From Kordia sp. (GTDB lineage Bacteria > Bacteroidota > Bacteroidia > Flavobacteriales > Flavobacteriaceae), in the NCBI GenBank assembly GCA_002733415.1, contig NVVR01000007.1, forward strand, positions 62,001 through 126,000: a stretch of DNA of 64,000 nt, written 5' to 3'. The translations under genes and the position numbers were made by a program. Below, piece after piece: positions 8,376 to 18,443 of this stretch. Within the stretch, counting starts at the first letter, position 1. Every line of letters starts with the position of its first letter. The notes beneath the pieces are model-generated. The model saw only the letters and a program-made list of their open reading frames with translations. It had not been told where the DNA came from and did no database searches.

Positions 8376-9452
8376 ATGAATAAAAATTATTACGCAATAT
8401 TAATGGCAGGTGGTGTAGGATCACGTTTTTGGCCAATAAGTACTTCAGAGTTTCCAAAACAGTTTCATGATATGTTAGGAACTGGAGATACGCTTATTCA
8501 AAAAACATTTTCTAGATTGAGTAATTTAATTCCGAAAGAAAATATTTTTATTTTGACAAATGAAAAATATAACGATTTGGTTCTGGAACAATTACCTGAA
8601 GTAACACAGCGACAAGTAGTGCTAGAGCCCGCTATGCGTAATACAGCGCCATGTATTTTATATGCATCACTAAAAATTCAAAAAGAAAACCCAGACGCAG
8701 TAATGATTGTTGCACCGAGTGATCATTGGATAGAGGATGAAAAATCATTTACTAATAATATACAACAAGCATTTGAATATTGTTTAAAAAACGATGCACT
8801 AATGACCTTGGGGATTCCGCCAACATTTCCAAATACAGGTTATGGATATATTGAGTTTGATAAAACTACTCAGGATGATATAAAAGAAGTAAGTCAGTTT
8901 AGAGAAAAACCTGATTATGCTACTGCTAAAGAATTTATTACTCAAGGGAATTTCCTCTGGAATGCAGGGATTTTCATGTGGAGTGTAAGAAGTGTAGTGA
9001 ATGCTTTTCAAAAATTTCAACCGAATTTATATAAGCTATTTGAAAAAGGAATTTCAGTATATAATACTGAGTTTGAAGATAGCTTTATAAAAGATAATTA
9101 TGGAAAGGCTGAAAATATTTCGGTAGATTACGCTATTATGGAATCAGCTAAAAATGTATTTGTATCCCAGGCTACCTTTGATTGGAATGATTTAGGTACA
9201 TGGGGGAGTTTGTATGATGAATTGGACCGTGATGAAAATAATAATGCGGTGGTGAATGCACAAGTATTAGCAGAAGATGCCTCAGGTAATATGATTCGTA
9301 CAGCTAAAGAAAAACTAGTAGTAATTGATGGATTGAACGATTATATCATTATTGATAAAGAAGATGTTTTAATGATTTATCCGAAATCAAAAGAGCAAGA
9401 CATCAAGCAAATTGTAACTAAAGTAAAAGAAATAAATAAAAATCTTACCTAA
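8376..9452 (+). CDS. manC: Mannose-1-phosphate guanylyltransferase
   Basis: Makes GDP-mannose from mannose-1-phosphate and GTP for glycan and polysaccharide synthesis. The nucleotidyltransferase signature MAGGVGSRFWPIS is followed by FPKQF (residues about 9-28), and APSDHWI, FREKPDYATA and WNAGIFMW are all conserved. At 358 residues it is the short, guanylyltransferase-only type without the phosphomannose isomerase domain of bifunctional ManC. It is preceded by a 20-base palindrome and stands alone with about 185 bases downstream. The symbol follows function. Confidence 0.9.
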   Translation: MNKNYYAILMAGGVGSRFWPISTSEFPKQFHDMLGTGDTLIQKTFSRLSNLIPKENIFILTNEKYNDLVLEQLPEVTQRQVVLEPAMRNTAPCILYASLKIQKENPDAVMIVAPSDHWIEDEKSFTNNIQQAFEYCLKNDALMTLGIPPTFPNTGYGYIEFDKTTQDDIKEVSQFREKPDYATAKEFITQGNFLWNAGIFMWSVRSVVNAFQKFQPNLYKLFEKGISVYNTEFEDSFIKDNYGKAENISVDYAIMESAKNVFVSQATFDWNDLGTWGSLYDELDRDENNNAVVNAQVLAEDASGNMIRTAKEKLVVIDGLNDYIIIDKEDVLMIYPKSKEQDIKQIVTKVKEINKNLT

Positions 9453-9639
9453 AACAGGTTCTTTCTCCTTGTAACGGTATGGTGTTAACTATGAACGAGC
9501 TGAGAAGGGAAAATTAAGGAGCGGGACTTTTTGTCGGCTATTTAAGTTTATTAATCTAAATAGTTTGGATAAAGAGGCATTTGTAAGGGAAGAAATTATA
9601 CGCTTTTTCGTATTTTAATCCTGTTAACCAATAACCAAT

Positions 9640-11055
9640 ATGGCAGAAGAAACTAAACTAACCCCAGAAGAGGAAAAAGCATTAGCAACGGATATAAAAA
9701 AAGATGCAAAAGGACTACTGAAAAGTGTCATTACATTTTTATCAGAATTGCTAGATATTCGTGGGGAGACAGATAAGGATCAAACCATTGATGATATCAA
9801 AAAAGATATCGCTTTTAAAGGGCATACCGCATGGATATTGATTTTCGCAGTATTTATAGCCTCTATTGGATTAAACGTAAGTTCTACAGCAGTTGTTATT
9901 GGGGCCATGTTAATTTCACCATTAATGGGGCCTATCTTAGGAATAGGATTATCCTTAGCGATTTATGATATAGACACCTTAAAACGCTCCTTGGTGAACT
10001 TAGGGGTAATGGTAGGCTTAAGTGTATTTACGGCTTGGCTGTATTTTTCGGTATCACCATTAACAGAATTAACACCAGAATTGGAAGCGCGAACAGCGCC
10101 AACTATTTTAGATGTGTTGATCGCTATTTTTGGAGGATTAGCTTTGATAGTTGCGCGATCTAAAAAAGGGACAATAGCAACTGTTATTTTCGGAGTTGCC
10201 ATAGCAACAGCCTTAATGCCCCCGCTGTGTGCAGTAGGCTATGGTTTGGCTATAGGTGATCCTGAATTTTATATAGGAGCTTTATACTTATTTACCATTA
10301 ACACTATATTTATTGCCTTGGCAACATTTGTTGTGGCTAAAATATTAGCATTTCCTTTAGTAAAATATGCTAATGAAGCTAAGCGTAATAGAATTAAGTG
10401 GACAGTTACAGCTGTTGCGCTTTTGGCAATAGTGCCAGCATCTTTTACGTTTTATAATGTTTGGAAAGAAACAAACTTTAATGTAGAAGCTAAACAGTAC
10501 ATTAAAAATGAAATAAAGTCTAATGATGCTCTTCAGTTGTTGGAGAATGATTTTGATTTTAAAACGAAAATGATGCACCTAAGTTTTTATAATGAGGTGA
10601 CACCTGCTACAAAATCTGATTTATTGAATGAATTAAAAGGGTACCCTAGTTTAGTAGGAGTGAATTTAAAAATTAAAAGTAGTAATACAGGGAATTTTGA
10701 ATTGGTAAAAGATTTGCTAGAAGAAAAAAGAGTTGAAGTACGAAGGCAAAGAGATGAAATCACAGGATTGCAGAATAAAATAATTGTATTAGAAGAGCAG
10801 GTAGCAAAACAAACTAAACAAAAATCATTAGATTTTTTAACAATTTCTAAAGATGCGAAAATTAACTTTTCAAATTTGAAAACCCTTGGCTTTTCAAAGG
10901 AATTGAAATCGAATTTCAGGAAAATTGACACCCTACCAATTGCAAGAGCGCAATGGAAAGCTGAAGTAGTAGATAGTTTGAATAAAATAAGAAATGATAA
11001 GTTAGCCATATGGTTACAAAAAGAAATGAAACTTGATACTATTTATGTTAAATAG
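9640..11055 (+). CDS. DUF389 (TIGR00341-type) multi-pass membrane protein
   Basis: Inner-membrane protein of unknown function. Residues about 60-290 hold six or so hydrophobic helices, with the family hallmark SSTAVVIGAMLISPLMGPILG (about 86-106) and ATALMPPLCAVGYGLA (about 190-205). The C-terminal ~180 residues are soluble and end in a predicted coiled-coil stretch (EEKRVEVRRQRDEITGL). The N-terminal cytosolic segment is highly charged. The next gene overlaps its end, suggesting coupling. The 187-base region upstream shows no recognisable element. Confidence 0.85.
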   Translation: MAEETKLTPEEEKALATDIKKDAKGLLKSVITFLSELLDIRGETDKDQTIDDIKKDIAFKGHTAWILIFAVFIASIGLNVSSTAVVIGAMLISPLMGPILGIGLSLAIYDIDTLKRSLVNLGVMVGLSVFTAWLYFSVSPLTELTPELEARTAPTILDVLIAIFGGLALIVARSKKGTIATVIFGVAIATALMPPLCAVGYGLAIGDPEFYIGALYLFTINTIFIALATFVVAKILAFPLVKYANEAKRNRIKWTVTAVALLAIVPASFTFYNVWKETNFNVEAKQYIKNEIKSNDALQLLENDFDFKTKMMHLSFYNEVTPATKSDLLNELKGYPSLVGVNLKIKSSNTGNFELVKDLLEEKRVEVRRQRDEITGLQNKIIVLEEQVAKQTKQKSLDFLTISKDAKINFSNLKTLGFSKELKSNFRKIDTLPIARAQWKAEVVDSLNKIRNDKLAIWLQKEMKLDTIYVK

Positions 11056-11605
11056 TGTATTAGAAAAAAAAGGAATATTAAGTAAAAGACTTCTTGAATT
11101 AGAGGTCTTTACTTTTTTAGAAGCTGTTCAATTTGTAAAGAATTTACCATATGGACGAACAGCTGATAGAGCAAATCCTGATTTAGTTTTAAAAGAACTA
11201 AAAGGGACGTGTAGTACCAAACATGCGGTGTTAAAAAAAGTAGCTATAGAACAAGAGTTAAGTAATGTGAAGCTCTATTTGTGCATGTTTAAAATGAGTG
11301 GGAGTAATATACCATTGTTAGCTAACGTATTGGATAAACACCAAGTTGCATATGTTCCAGAAGCACATTGTGTATTGCAAATTGATAATAATTTCATAGA
11401 TGTAACAAATGCAACTTCTAATTATGATAATTTAATAAATGACGTATTGGAATTGATAGAAATTCAACCAGAACAAATAGGTAGCTTTAAAGTAGCGTAT
11501 CATCAAGCCTATTTGAAAAAATGGTTGAAAGGGACTAATTCAGAATATTTGTTTGAAGAATTTTGGGATATTAGAGAGGAGTGTATTGCTACTTTGTGTG
11601 AGTAA
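11045..11605 (+). CDS. Transglutaminase-like cysteine-protease-fold protein
   Basis: Uncharacterised cytosolic protein of about 186 residues. GTCSTKHAVLKK looks like the transglutaminase-core active-site Cys helix, and EAHCVLQIDNNFIDVTNA provides the expected His and Asp, so a thiol hydrolase or transferase fold is likely. The ATG at 11045 is preferred to the upstream TTG at 11033; either overlaps the end of the DUF389 gene, so the pair is probably translationally coupled. No signal peptide. The assignment rests on motif reading only. Confidence 0.6.
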   Translation: MLNSVLEKKGILSKRLLELEVFTFLEAVQFVKNLPYGRTADRANPDLVLKELKGTCSTKHAVLKKVAIEQELSNVKLYLCMFKMSGSNIPLLANVLDKHQVAYVPEAHCVLQIDNNFIDVTNATSNYDNLINDVLELIEIQPEQIGSFKVAYHQAYLKKWLKGTNSEYLFEEFWDIREECIATLCE

Positions 11606-11817
11606 AAATTTTAATATCACACTAACTATCAGATGCATTGTAGCCCATTTAAAGTCAATAAAAAATATAATTATTGTTGGGACTACTGAATAAATAATGG
11701 GCCAAAAGGATTATTTAAGAAACTGAAAAATAGAGGCGGAAGTTTTGATAAACAGAACAGTCCCTTCAAAAACTGAAAGGGCCGTGTGTTATAAATGAAT
11801 AATGTTATTAAATACTA

Positions 11818-13314
11818 TTATTGAAAGCGTATTATTTTCGTTTTATTACCCGAAACTATTTTTAAATAATACACACTAGATTTAAGTTCTGATAAATCAA
11901 TTTCAAAAGACATCGAATCTTGTTTTTTTGTCCAATATTTTCTGACCAGTAGTTGTATATATTAATATTTGATTGATTTTATTTTTTGCAGATAAATGTA
12001 TTATATCTGTAAATGGGTTAGGGTAATAGTTTAATTTTAGATCCAAAGAATTTCCCTCAATACCTAAAGCCAAATCGTAGTAACCGAAATCTCCAGTATT
12101 ATCTGTTGCACCTGGAGTTGTAGTAAGAGCAAGTGGCTCTGCTGCAGTAGATAAGGTGTGCTCTGATAAAACATTACCTGTATCTGTAACATCTATAAGA
12201 AAATTTAAATAATTTGGTAAACCAAAAGAATAAACTCCGTTGATATCTGTAGTAGTCGTGCCAAGTAAAAATATCTCCGCCACTAATTGTATTACTATTG
12301 TCAACGTCGAAATAGGCATCTAAAGTAATACCTGAAATACCTAATTCAGCACCTCCATTTTGAACGCCGTCATTATTTATATCACTCCAAACAAAATCAC
12401 CAATGATAGATTGTGTAATAGGAATAATAGTAGGGTCGGTATTTCCACCAGAAGCTGGATAATCAGTAATTACGCCTCCTACTAAATCATTACTTGTTAC
12501 AGTTCCTTGATTGGAAATCTGGAAAACAGTACTGGAAAAGGGTGAATTTATTAAAACATCATAGGTAACTGTAATAGTATCAGCTATGCTACCTATATTA
12601 ATACTAATAGAAGTATTACCGCCCATGTTACCAGTTGTCACTGTTCCTTGCATTGTAGTTACTGAGCCAACAACTAGGTTAGCGTTAGCGTCTATTCCAG
12701 AATTGAGGAAAACTCCAGAAACAGGAGCGTCAAAGGTATCATCCGTATTAGTCATTACAATGGTATGACGGATGGTGTCTCCTGGACTAGCTACTCCATC
12801 AAAATCGTTGTCCATCAATAATAGGTATGTATTAGTTACTGTTACTGATGGAGCTGCTTCAATGTTAGATAGTACTATATCGTCATTTCCAGCTACCGAA
12901 AGTTTCATTGCCCCAGCATTGCTAAAATCACCTCCAGATCCCATCGAAGGAGAGAATGATGAGAAGGGTATAAAAAAGTTAGTTGCATTAGCTACTCCTG
13001 TAGGTATTGCGATATTTGCTAAGGAAGCATTGGCAGCATCGGTATATACTTCTAAATTAATAGTTCCAGAAATATCGGTGCTATTTATCGTGAATAAAAA
13101 ACCATCTAGCGAACCTCCATTTGTACTATCAATTGTGGTATCAAGTGTAGTGGTATCTCCATCGGCACCATCTCAAATTAACTCTCCATTTCCAGAGGTT
13201 TCCGCAGAAAGCCCAAAAATATAATTTCCTCCAGCTACCTCGCCAGAAGCAATTGATCTTGAAGTAACGTCAACTGACAAATCTATAACTTCTGGAACGT
13301 TGTAAAAAAGTATC
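11818..13314 (-). pseudogene. Decayed remnant of a T9SS-secreted SdrD/DUF11-type surface protein
   Basis: On the minus strand a 5'-truncated coding remnant can be read through three lesions. It starts at about 13314 with no ATG (KILFYNVPEVIDLSVDV) and has an in-frame TGA at 13173-13175. A long open stretch (12944 to about 12260) holds DUF11-like repeats and an SdrD B-like segment (GDFVWSDINNDGVQNGG). A frameshift near 12255 restores DINGVYSFGLPNYL. A second frameshift in a seven-A run near 11915 restores the sorting-signal end, SSVYYLKIVSGNKTKIIRFQ. NYYPNPFTD marks the T9SS C-terminal domain. Intact, it would be an exported adhesin-like protein. It lies directly downstream of the mla-type genes. 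The plus-strand frames over it are shadows. Confidence 0.85.
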
Positions 13315-13342
13315 TTTTTTTTTAAGTTTTAAAAGTTTTTTT

Positions 13343-14107
13343 TTAATTATCCTCCAAATACATTGTCCGGACCTTCTTCATTAGGTTTGAAGAATACACA
13401 AAATCAGTAACAGCTTTGTTCTCGGTTCTAAAAATATCTTGGTTAGTTCCTTCCCATTCTTTGAGGCCGTTTTTTAAAAAGACAATTTTTTGCCCAATCT
13501 CCATTACAGAATTCATGTCATGAGAATTGATTACTGTGGTAATGTTATACTCTTGAGTAATTTCGAGTATTAAATTATCAATTAAAATTGATGTTTGAGG
13601 GTCTAGCCCAGAGTTTGGTTCATCACAAAACAAGTATTTAGGATTCATGACTATCGCACGCGCAATAGCTACCCTTTTTTGCATTCCTCCAGAAATTTCA
13701 GAGGGGAATTTATGATTTGAGTTTATTAAGGCAACACGTTTAATTACTTCATTGGCTCTATCTCGTTTTTCACTATCAGACATTTGAGAAAACATTTCCA
13801 TAGGGAATAATACGTTTTCTTCAACTGTCATAGAATCAAACAAAGCACCACCTTGAAAAAGCATGCCTATTTTTACTCTTAGTTTACGTTTTTCGCTTTT
13901 TGACAAGTCACCATACACTTTGTCATGAAAAGAAATAGTACCTTCTTCAGGAGTGTGTAGTCCTAATAAAGATTTCAGAAATACTGTTTTTCCAGAGCCA
14001 CTCTGACCAATAATTAAATTGGTTTTCCCTTGTTCAAATGTTGTTGAAATTCCTTTCAAAATTGAAACACCATTAAAGCCTTTATGTAAGTTTTTAACTG
14101 TAATCAT
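13343..14107 (-). CDS. MlaF-type ABC transporter ATP-binding protein
   Basis: Cytosolic ATPase of an MlaFEDB-like retrograde phospholipid transporter. Walker A GQSGSGKT is at about residues 34-41, the signature is SGGMQKRVAIARA, Walker B is YLFCDEP, and the switch His lies in NSHD. The length of 254 residues fits the family. The permease gene ends one base upstream of this start, so the two form an operon. The substrate-binding MlaD (MCE) gene is not adjacent within the window. Confidence 0.88.
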   Translation of the reverse strand: MITVKNLHKGFNGVSILKGISTTFEQGKTNLIIGQSGSGKTVFLKSLLGLHTPEEGTISFHDKVYGDLSKSEKRKLRVKIGMLFQGGALFDSMTVEENVLFPMEMFSQMSDSEKRDRANEVIKRVALINSNHKFPSEISGGMQKRVAIARAIVMNPKYLFCDEPNSGLDPQTSILIDNLILEITQEYNITTVINSHDMNSVMEIGQKIVFLKNGLKEWEGTNQDIFRTENKAVTDFVYSSNLMKKVRTMYLEDN

Positions 14108-14108
14108 T

Positions 14109-14846
14109 TTAGGTTAGCATTAATTGAGTAATCATATAATTTACAATGATAATAACAACACTTGTCCAAACAAATGAAGAAGTAGCTGCTTTACCAACTT
14201 CTAACGCACCACCTTTCATATAATAACCGTGATAGGAAGGGATTGTAGCGAGTATAAATGCAAAGAAAAATGTTTTAATATACGCGTAGATAATGTGGAA
14301 TTCATTGAACTCATATTGTAAACCCATAGTAAAATCTTCACTAGTAGTAAACCCTCCGTATACGCAAGCAACCCATCCTCCAAGAATTCCTAAAAACATA
14401 GATAAGGTAATGACAAACGGATACAGCATTAAAGCCACAATTTTAGGGAAAACTAAATAGTTTAAAGAGTTTATTCCCATAACTTCTAAAGCATCTATTT
14501 GTTCAGTAACACGCATACTACCAATACTTGAAGTGATGAACGAACCTACTTTTCCTGCCATAATAATCGACATAAAAGTTGGTGCAAATTCCAAGACGAT
14601 ACTTTGTTTGGTAGCAAAACCAACTAAATATTTTGGAATTAACGGATTATCAATATTTAAAGCTGTTTGGATGGCAATTACCCCGCCAACGAAAAAAGAG
14701 ATAAAGGCAACAATACCAAGAGAGTCAATAATTAAATCGTCAATTTCTTTAAAAATTAATTTCTTTAAAGCACTCCACTTGGTAAACTTGCTAAAAATGT
14801 CTTTTAGCATGATAAAATAGAGTCCAAAATCGTGTAGGTACTTCAT
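14109..14846 (-). CDS. MlaE-type ABC transporter permease
   Basis: Inner-membrane permease with about five to six hydrophobic helices, partner of the adjacent MlaF-like ATPase. The MlaE family block is clear: AFISFFVGGVIAIQTALN (about 48-65), SFITSSIGSMRVTEQIDAL (about 112-130) and EVMGINSLNYLVFPK. It is 245 residues with no signal peptide, as usual. It is divergent from pafA, with 83 bases between the two starts. Confidence 0.9.
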   Translation of the reverse strand: MKYLHDFGLYFIMLKDIFSKFTKWSALKKLIFKEIDDLIIDSLGIVAFISFFVGGVIAIQTALNIDNPLIPKYLVGFATKQSIVLEFAPTFMSIIMAGKVGSFITSSIGSMRVTEQIDALEVMGINSLNYLVFPKIVALMLYPFVITLSMFLGILGGWVACVYGGFTTSEDFTMGLQYEFNEFHIIYAYIKTFFFAFILATIPSYHGYYMKGGALEVGKAATSSFVWTSVVIIIVNYMITQLMLT

Positions 14847-14904
14847 AGAAGGCTAAAATAATAAATCTATTGTAACTAAAGATTATGTTGTGTTATAAAA
14901 TAGG

Positions 14905-14912
14905 TATTTTTG
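14905..14912 (+). promoter_or_regulatory. Candidate promoter -7 element for pafA
   Basis: TATTTTTG matches TAnnTTTG and ends 17 bases before the pafA start. An upstream TTG at 14888 is spaced slightly too closely for a canonical -33. Confidence 0.35.
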
Positions 14913-14929
14913 AGAAAAAATAATAAAAA

Positions 14930-16573
14930 ATGAAACAAATATTTAGCGTAGTTGCTTGTCTATTGTTTTTATCATGTAAAGCACAAGACTCTAGTATAAA
15001 TACTGAGGAGAGTAAACCAAAATTAGTTATTGGAATAGTGGTCGATCAAATGCGTTATGATTATCTAACTCGTTTTGAAGGAAAATTCGGAGAAGGCGGA
15101 TTTATGCGTTTGATAAATGATGGCTTCAATTGTAAAAATCATCATTTTAATTATGTGCCAACGTATACAGGTCCTGGTCACGCTTCAATTTTTACAGGGA
15201 CCTCGCCAATGAATCACGGAATAATTTCGAACTATTGGTATGATAAATTCACCGATAAAACGGTGTATTGTGCTTCTGACGATTCCGTTACAGCAGTTGG
15301 TGTGGTAACAGAAAAAGAGCAGATGTCGCCAAGAAGAATGAAAACAACTACAGTTGCTGATGAACTAAAATTACATACACAAAACAGAAGCAAAGTAATT
15401 GGTATATCATTGAAAGATAGGGGGGCAATTTTACCTGCAGGTCACTCAGCAAATGCAGCATATTGGTTTAGAGGAAAAGATGATGGAAAATTTATAACGA
15501 GTACCTATTACAGTAGTGAACTGCCAAAATGGGTGCAAAAGTTTAATACCACTACGAAATTTTATTTAAAAATATGGAATACGATGTCGCCTATAGATCA
15601 GTACACTGAAAGTGGTTCCGATAACACGAGTTTTGAAGAGTCTTTTAAAGGAAAAGATACTCCAACGTTCCCATATGATTTAAAAGAATTATCAAAAGAA
15701 AACGGTGGATATGACATTTTAAAAGCAACTCCTTTTGGAAACGAAATGACTACAGATTTTGCTATAGCTGCTATTGACAATGAAGCATTAGGAGCAGATG
15801 ATATCACAGATTTCTTAACAGTGAGTTATTCTTCAACAGATTATGTTGGGCATCAATTTGGAGTAAATTCTGTTGAGGTAGAGGATACTTATATTAGATT
15901 GGATAAAGACTTAGAGAGGTTACTTCAATATTTGGACAAGCAAGTTGGAGAAGGGAGGTACACTGTTTTTCTAACGGCTGATCATGGAGCGGTAAATGTT
16001 CCTAATTATTTGAAATCACAGCATATCCCTGCAGGATATTTTAATAAGAAAGAATTCACAGTGAATGTTAAAAAAGGGTTGGTTCATAAATTTAAATTTG
16101 ATGGACTGATAAAAAATATTTCGAACAATCAAATATTTTTAGACAGAGAATTGATAAAAAGCCATGACTTAAACTTAATTGATATTCAAGAGTTTCTTGT
16201 GCAAGAAATTGTGTTATACAAACATATAGACAAGGCATATTCTGCAAGAACCCTAGCGATTACTCAGTTTGTTAATGGAGTGGGAGCATTGGTGCAAAAT
16301 GGGTTTCATCAAAAACATTCTGGTAATGTTGTTTTTGTATTGGAGCCAGCGGTAATTTCTTACCCAGAAAAAGGATCAACTCATGGGAGTAGTTTTAGTT
16401 ATGATACACATGTGCCATTATTGTTTTATGGAGCTGGAATTAATAAAGGTACTAGTTTAACAAAAACAGAAGTTATAGATATAGCTCCAACAATTTCTGC
16501 TTTATTAGGGATTTCTTTTCCCAATGGATGCACTGGTAGTCCTTTAGGGCTTGTGTTAGATGTGAAAAATTAA
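14930..16573 (+). CDS. pafA: PafA-type alkaline phosphatase lipoprotein
   Basis: Broad-specificity alkaline phosphatase/phosphodiesterase of the nucleotide pyrophosphatase-like superfamily that releases inorganic phosphate outside the cytoplasm. A lipoprotein-like signal ends at FLSCKAQ. The first metal Asp is in VVDQMRYDY (about residue 39), the nucleophile Thr is in PTYTGPGHASIFTGT (about 80), the second metal site is in DYVGHQFG and TADHGAV, and the last His is in KGSTHGSSFSYD. The length of 547 matches Elizabethkingia-type PafA. A serine hydrolase gene follows after 10 bases. Confidence 0.87.
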   Translation: MKQIFSVVACLLFLSCKAQDSSINTEESKPKLVIGIVVDQMRYDYLTRFEGKFGEGGFMRLINDGFNCKNHHFNYVPTYTGPGHASIFTGTSPMNHGIISNYWYDKFTDKTVYCASDDSVTAVGVVTEKEQMSPRRMKTTTVADELKLHTQNRSKVIGISLKDRGAILPAGHSANAAYWFRGKDDGKFITSTYYSSELPKWVQKFNTTTKFYLKIWNTMSPIDQYTESGSDNTSFEESFKGKDTPTFPYDLKELSKENGGYDILKATPFGNEMTTDFAIAAIDNEALGADDITDFLTVSYSSTDYVGHQFGVNSVEVEDTYIRLDKDLERLLQYLDKQVGEGRYTVFLTADHGAVNVPNYLKSQHIPAGYFNKKEFTVNVKKGLVHKFKFDGLIKNISNNQIFLDRELIKSHDLNLIDIQEFLVQEIVLYKHIDKAYSARTLAITQFVNGVGALVQNGFHQKHSGNVVFVLEPAVISYPEKGSTHGSSFSYDTHVPLLFYGAGINKGTSLTKTEVIDIAPTISALLGISFPNGCTGSPLGLVLDVKN

Positions 16574-16583
16574 TAAAATACAA

Positions 16584-17705
16584 ATGAAACTACTTAAACT
16601 TATTTGTATTTTTCTTGTTATTGGTTCATTAATCTCCTGTAAAATAGGAAGGTTTGTGTATTATAATTTTGCAGATATTACCGACCACAAAATTTTCCCT
16701 AAAAATATAATTAAAAATGATTCCATTCCTTTCATTTTTAAGAAAAAGAGTATTTCAAGTATCCCTGATTCATTGACTATAGGAAAAAAAGGATTCAAGA
16801 AAAAGATAGCATTTGACGACTATTTAATTACAAACAAAACGGTTGCATTCCTTGTGATTAAAAATGATTCTATTGAATATGAAAAGTATTTTTCAAAATA
16901 TGATGAAACCTCTATAGTTAACTCTTTTTCAATGGCAAAATCTGTTACTTCAATATTAATTGGTTGTGCAATAGATGAGGGATTAATTAAATCAACAAAT
17001 GAATCTATAACAAACTATTTGCCTGAGCTTAAAAAAAATGGATTTGAAAAAGTGACAATAGACAACCTTTTAAACATGACTTCTGGGATTTATTTTAACG
17101 AAAGTTATTTAAATCCTTTTGGGAATGCCGCAAGTTTCTATTACGGCACAAATTTGAGAAAAGAAATTACGAAACTTAGATTAAAACATGAGCCTGGCAC
17201 AAAATTCAGTTATAGTAGTGGAGACGCTCAGTTATTAGGTTTAGTGTTACAAGCTGCCTTGAAAGACAGGTCTATATCAAGTTACTTAGAAGAGAAAATA
17301 TGGAAGCCACTGGGGATGGAGTTTGAAGCCTCATGGAGTCTAGATAAAAGAAAAAATGGTGTAGAGAAAACCTTCTGCTGTTTAAATGCTAGAGCTAGAG
17401 ATTTTGCAAAAATCGGAAGATTGTATTTAAATAAAGGGCTTTGGAACGGTAAAAGGATAGTGTCAGAAGAGTGGGTAAACTCCTCTACTAAAATTGAGGA
17501 AACAAATGGTGGAGCCTCGTACTATCAAAATCAATGGTGGATAGGATCAAATAACGGCACATTTGAGGCAAAAGGAATTTTAGGACAGCGTATTTATGTC
17601 AATTCTAAAAAGAATCTAGTCATAGTAAGGCTGGGTAAAAATGATGGAAAAACTTCAAAGTGGACTAATTTATTTAACACTTTGTCTAGTATATATGATG
17701 AATAA
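16584..17705 (+). CDS. Serine hydrolase lipoprotein, beta-lactamase/class C-like fold
   Basis: Exported serine hydrolase. Lipoprotein signal MKLLKLICIFLVIGSLISCK, with Cys at about 19. The SxxK active site is SMAK (about residue 112), the second motif reads YSSGD (Tyr present), and an HxG-type third motif is not obvious. It belongs to the broad Pfam Beta-lactamase group (esterases, DD-peptidases, amide hydrolases), so the substrate cannot be named. It is 10 bases after pafA, so probably the same transcript. Confidence 0.8.
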   Translation: MKLLKLICIFLVIGSLISCKIGRFVYYNFADITDHKIFPKNIIKNDSIPFIFKKKSISSIPDSLTIGKKGFKKKIAFDDYLITNKTVAFLVIKNDSIEYEKYFSKYDETSIVNSFSMAKSVTSILIGCAIDEGLIKSTNESITNYLPELKKNGFEKVTIDNLLNMTSGIYFNESYLNPFGNAASFYYGTNLRKEITKLRLKHEPGTKFSYSSGDAQLLGLVLQAALKDRSISSYLEEKIWKPLGMEFEASWSLDKRKNGVEKTFCCLNARARDFAKIGRLYLNKGLWNGKRIVSEEWVNSSTKIEETNGGASYYQNQWWIGSNNGTFEAKGILGQRIYVNSKKNLVIVRLGKNDGKTSKWTNLFNTLSSIYDE

Positions 17706-17807
17706 GCAGAATGGGTTTTTAAATTTTGTGGTAAGCAATACAAAAAAGACCCAATGTGCGGCTTTTTCAATCTAAGTAAAATGATATAAACTCGAGTGTA
17801 GTTGTTA

Positions 17808-18432
17808 TTAAGGACTACTTATTCTTTTTTTCAAGCGTACTTCTTTTTGTTTAAGGAGCTCTTCGTTTGTAATCATTTTAGCTTTATGAGCTATGCTTCT
17901 ATTTTCTATAGTAGTTATTTTTGCCAACTTTTCAGTGTATTATTCCTCTGTTGTTTTACCATCTTCTTTTTGCTTGCAATACGCTCTTTCGCTGCAGTAA
18001 TTCTTGAATCAGCATTTATGCTACGTTGTTCAATATTAGCCTCAATTTTATATTGAGCAGCATCCGTTTTTTTATTTTTGCTTACGCTTTTTTATGGTCT
18101 TTCATTTCCATGTTATGCGCCTTTAATTTTTGCCCTAATTCAGGATGTTTTTCTAAATATGCTTTGCGCTCTTCAGGCGACTTGTCCTTTATTATGTTCT
18201 TGTGTTCACCCAAAAATAACATCTCTATCTTCTTTACGTTCTATTTGTAATTACTTTCTAGCCTCTTTAAGTTCGTTTTTTTGTTCATGAAGCTCCTTTT
18301 TTTTCTGCTTCATTTGATCTTTATGCCCCTGTATTTTTTCCTTATGTTCGTTTAGCTCTTTTCTTCGCTTTCCTTTTTTAATTTCGTTTTCTTGAGCGAA
18401 ACTAGTATTATAATTAATTTTATATATTTCAT
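17808..18432 (-). pseudogene. Decayed gene for an exported charged coiled-coil protein
   Basis: Reading the minus strand from the ATG at 18430-18432 gives a signal-peptide start (MKYIKLIIILVS). It must then change frame to continue as FAQENEIKKGKRRKELNEHK, again for KKELHEQKNELKEARK, then EERKAYLEKHPELGQKLKAH, then AAQYKIEANIEQRSINADSR, and finally ENRSIAHKAKMITNEELL. At least four frame changes and several stops separate these Lys/Glu-rich segments, so the gene is dead. Intact, it would be a periplasmic helical protein of roughly 200 residues. Plus-strand frames here are shadows. Confidence 0.75.
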
Positions 18433-18443
18433 GTTTCTTCGTA

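Noticed and set aside
9453-9639. Possible riboswitch before the DUF389 gene (contains GCTGAGAAGGG)
   Set aside because: The stretch lacks the other conserved blocks of the thiamine pyrophosphate or fluoride riboswitches and no consistent pairing was found by eye.
10357-11009. Minus-strand frames inside the DUF389 gene
   Set aside because: Shadow frames, compositionally biased, without any motif.
12772-13224. Plus-strand 150-codon frame
   Set aside because: It is antisense to the decayed adhesin remnant, whose minus-strand translation is clearly protein-like.
17802-18290. Three Phe/Cys-rich plus-strand frames
   Set aside because: Low-complexity shadows of the Lys/Glu-rich decayed coiled-coil gene on the minus strand.
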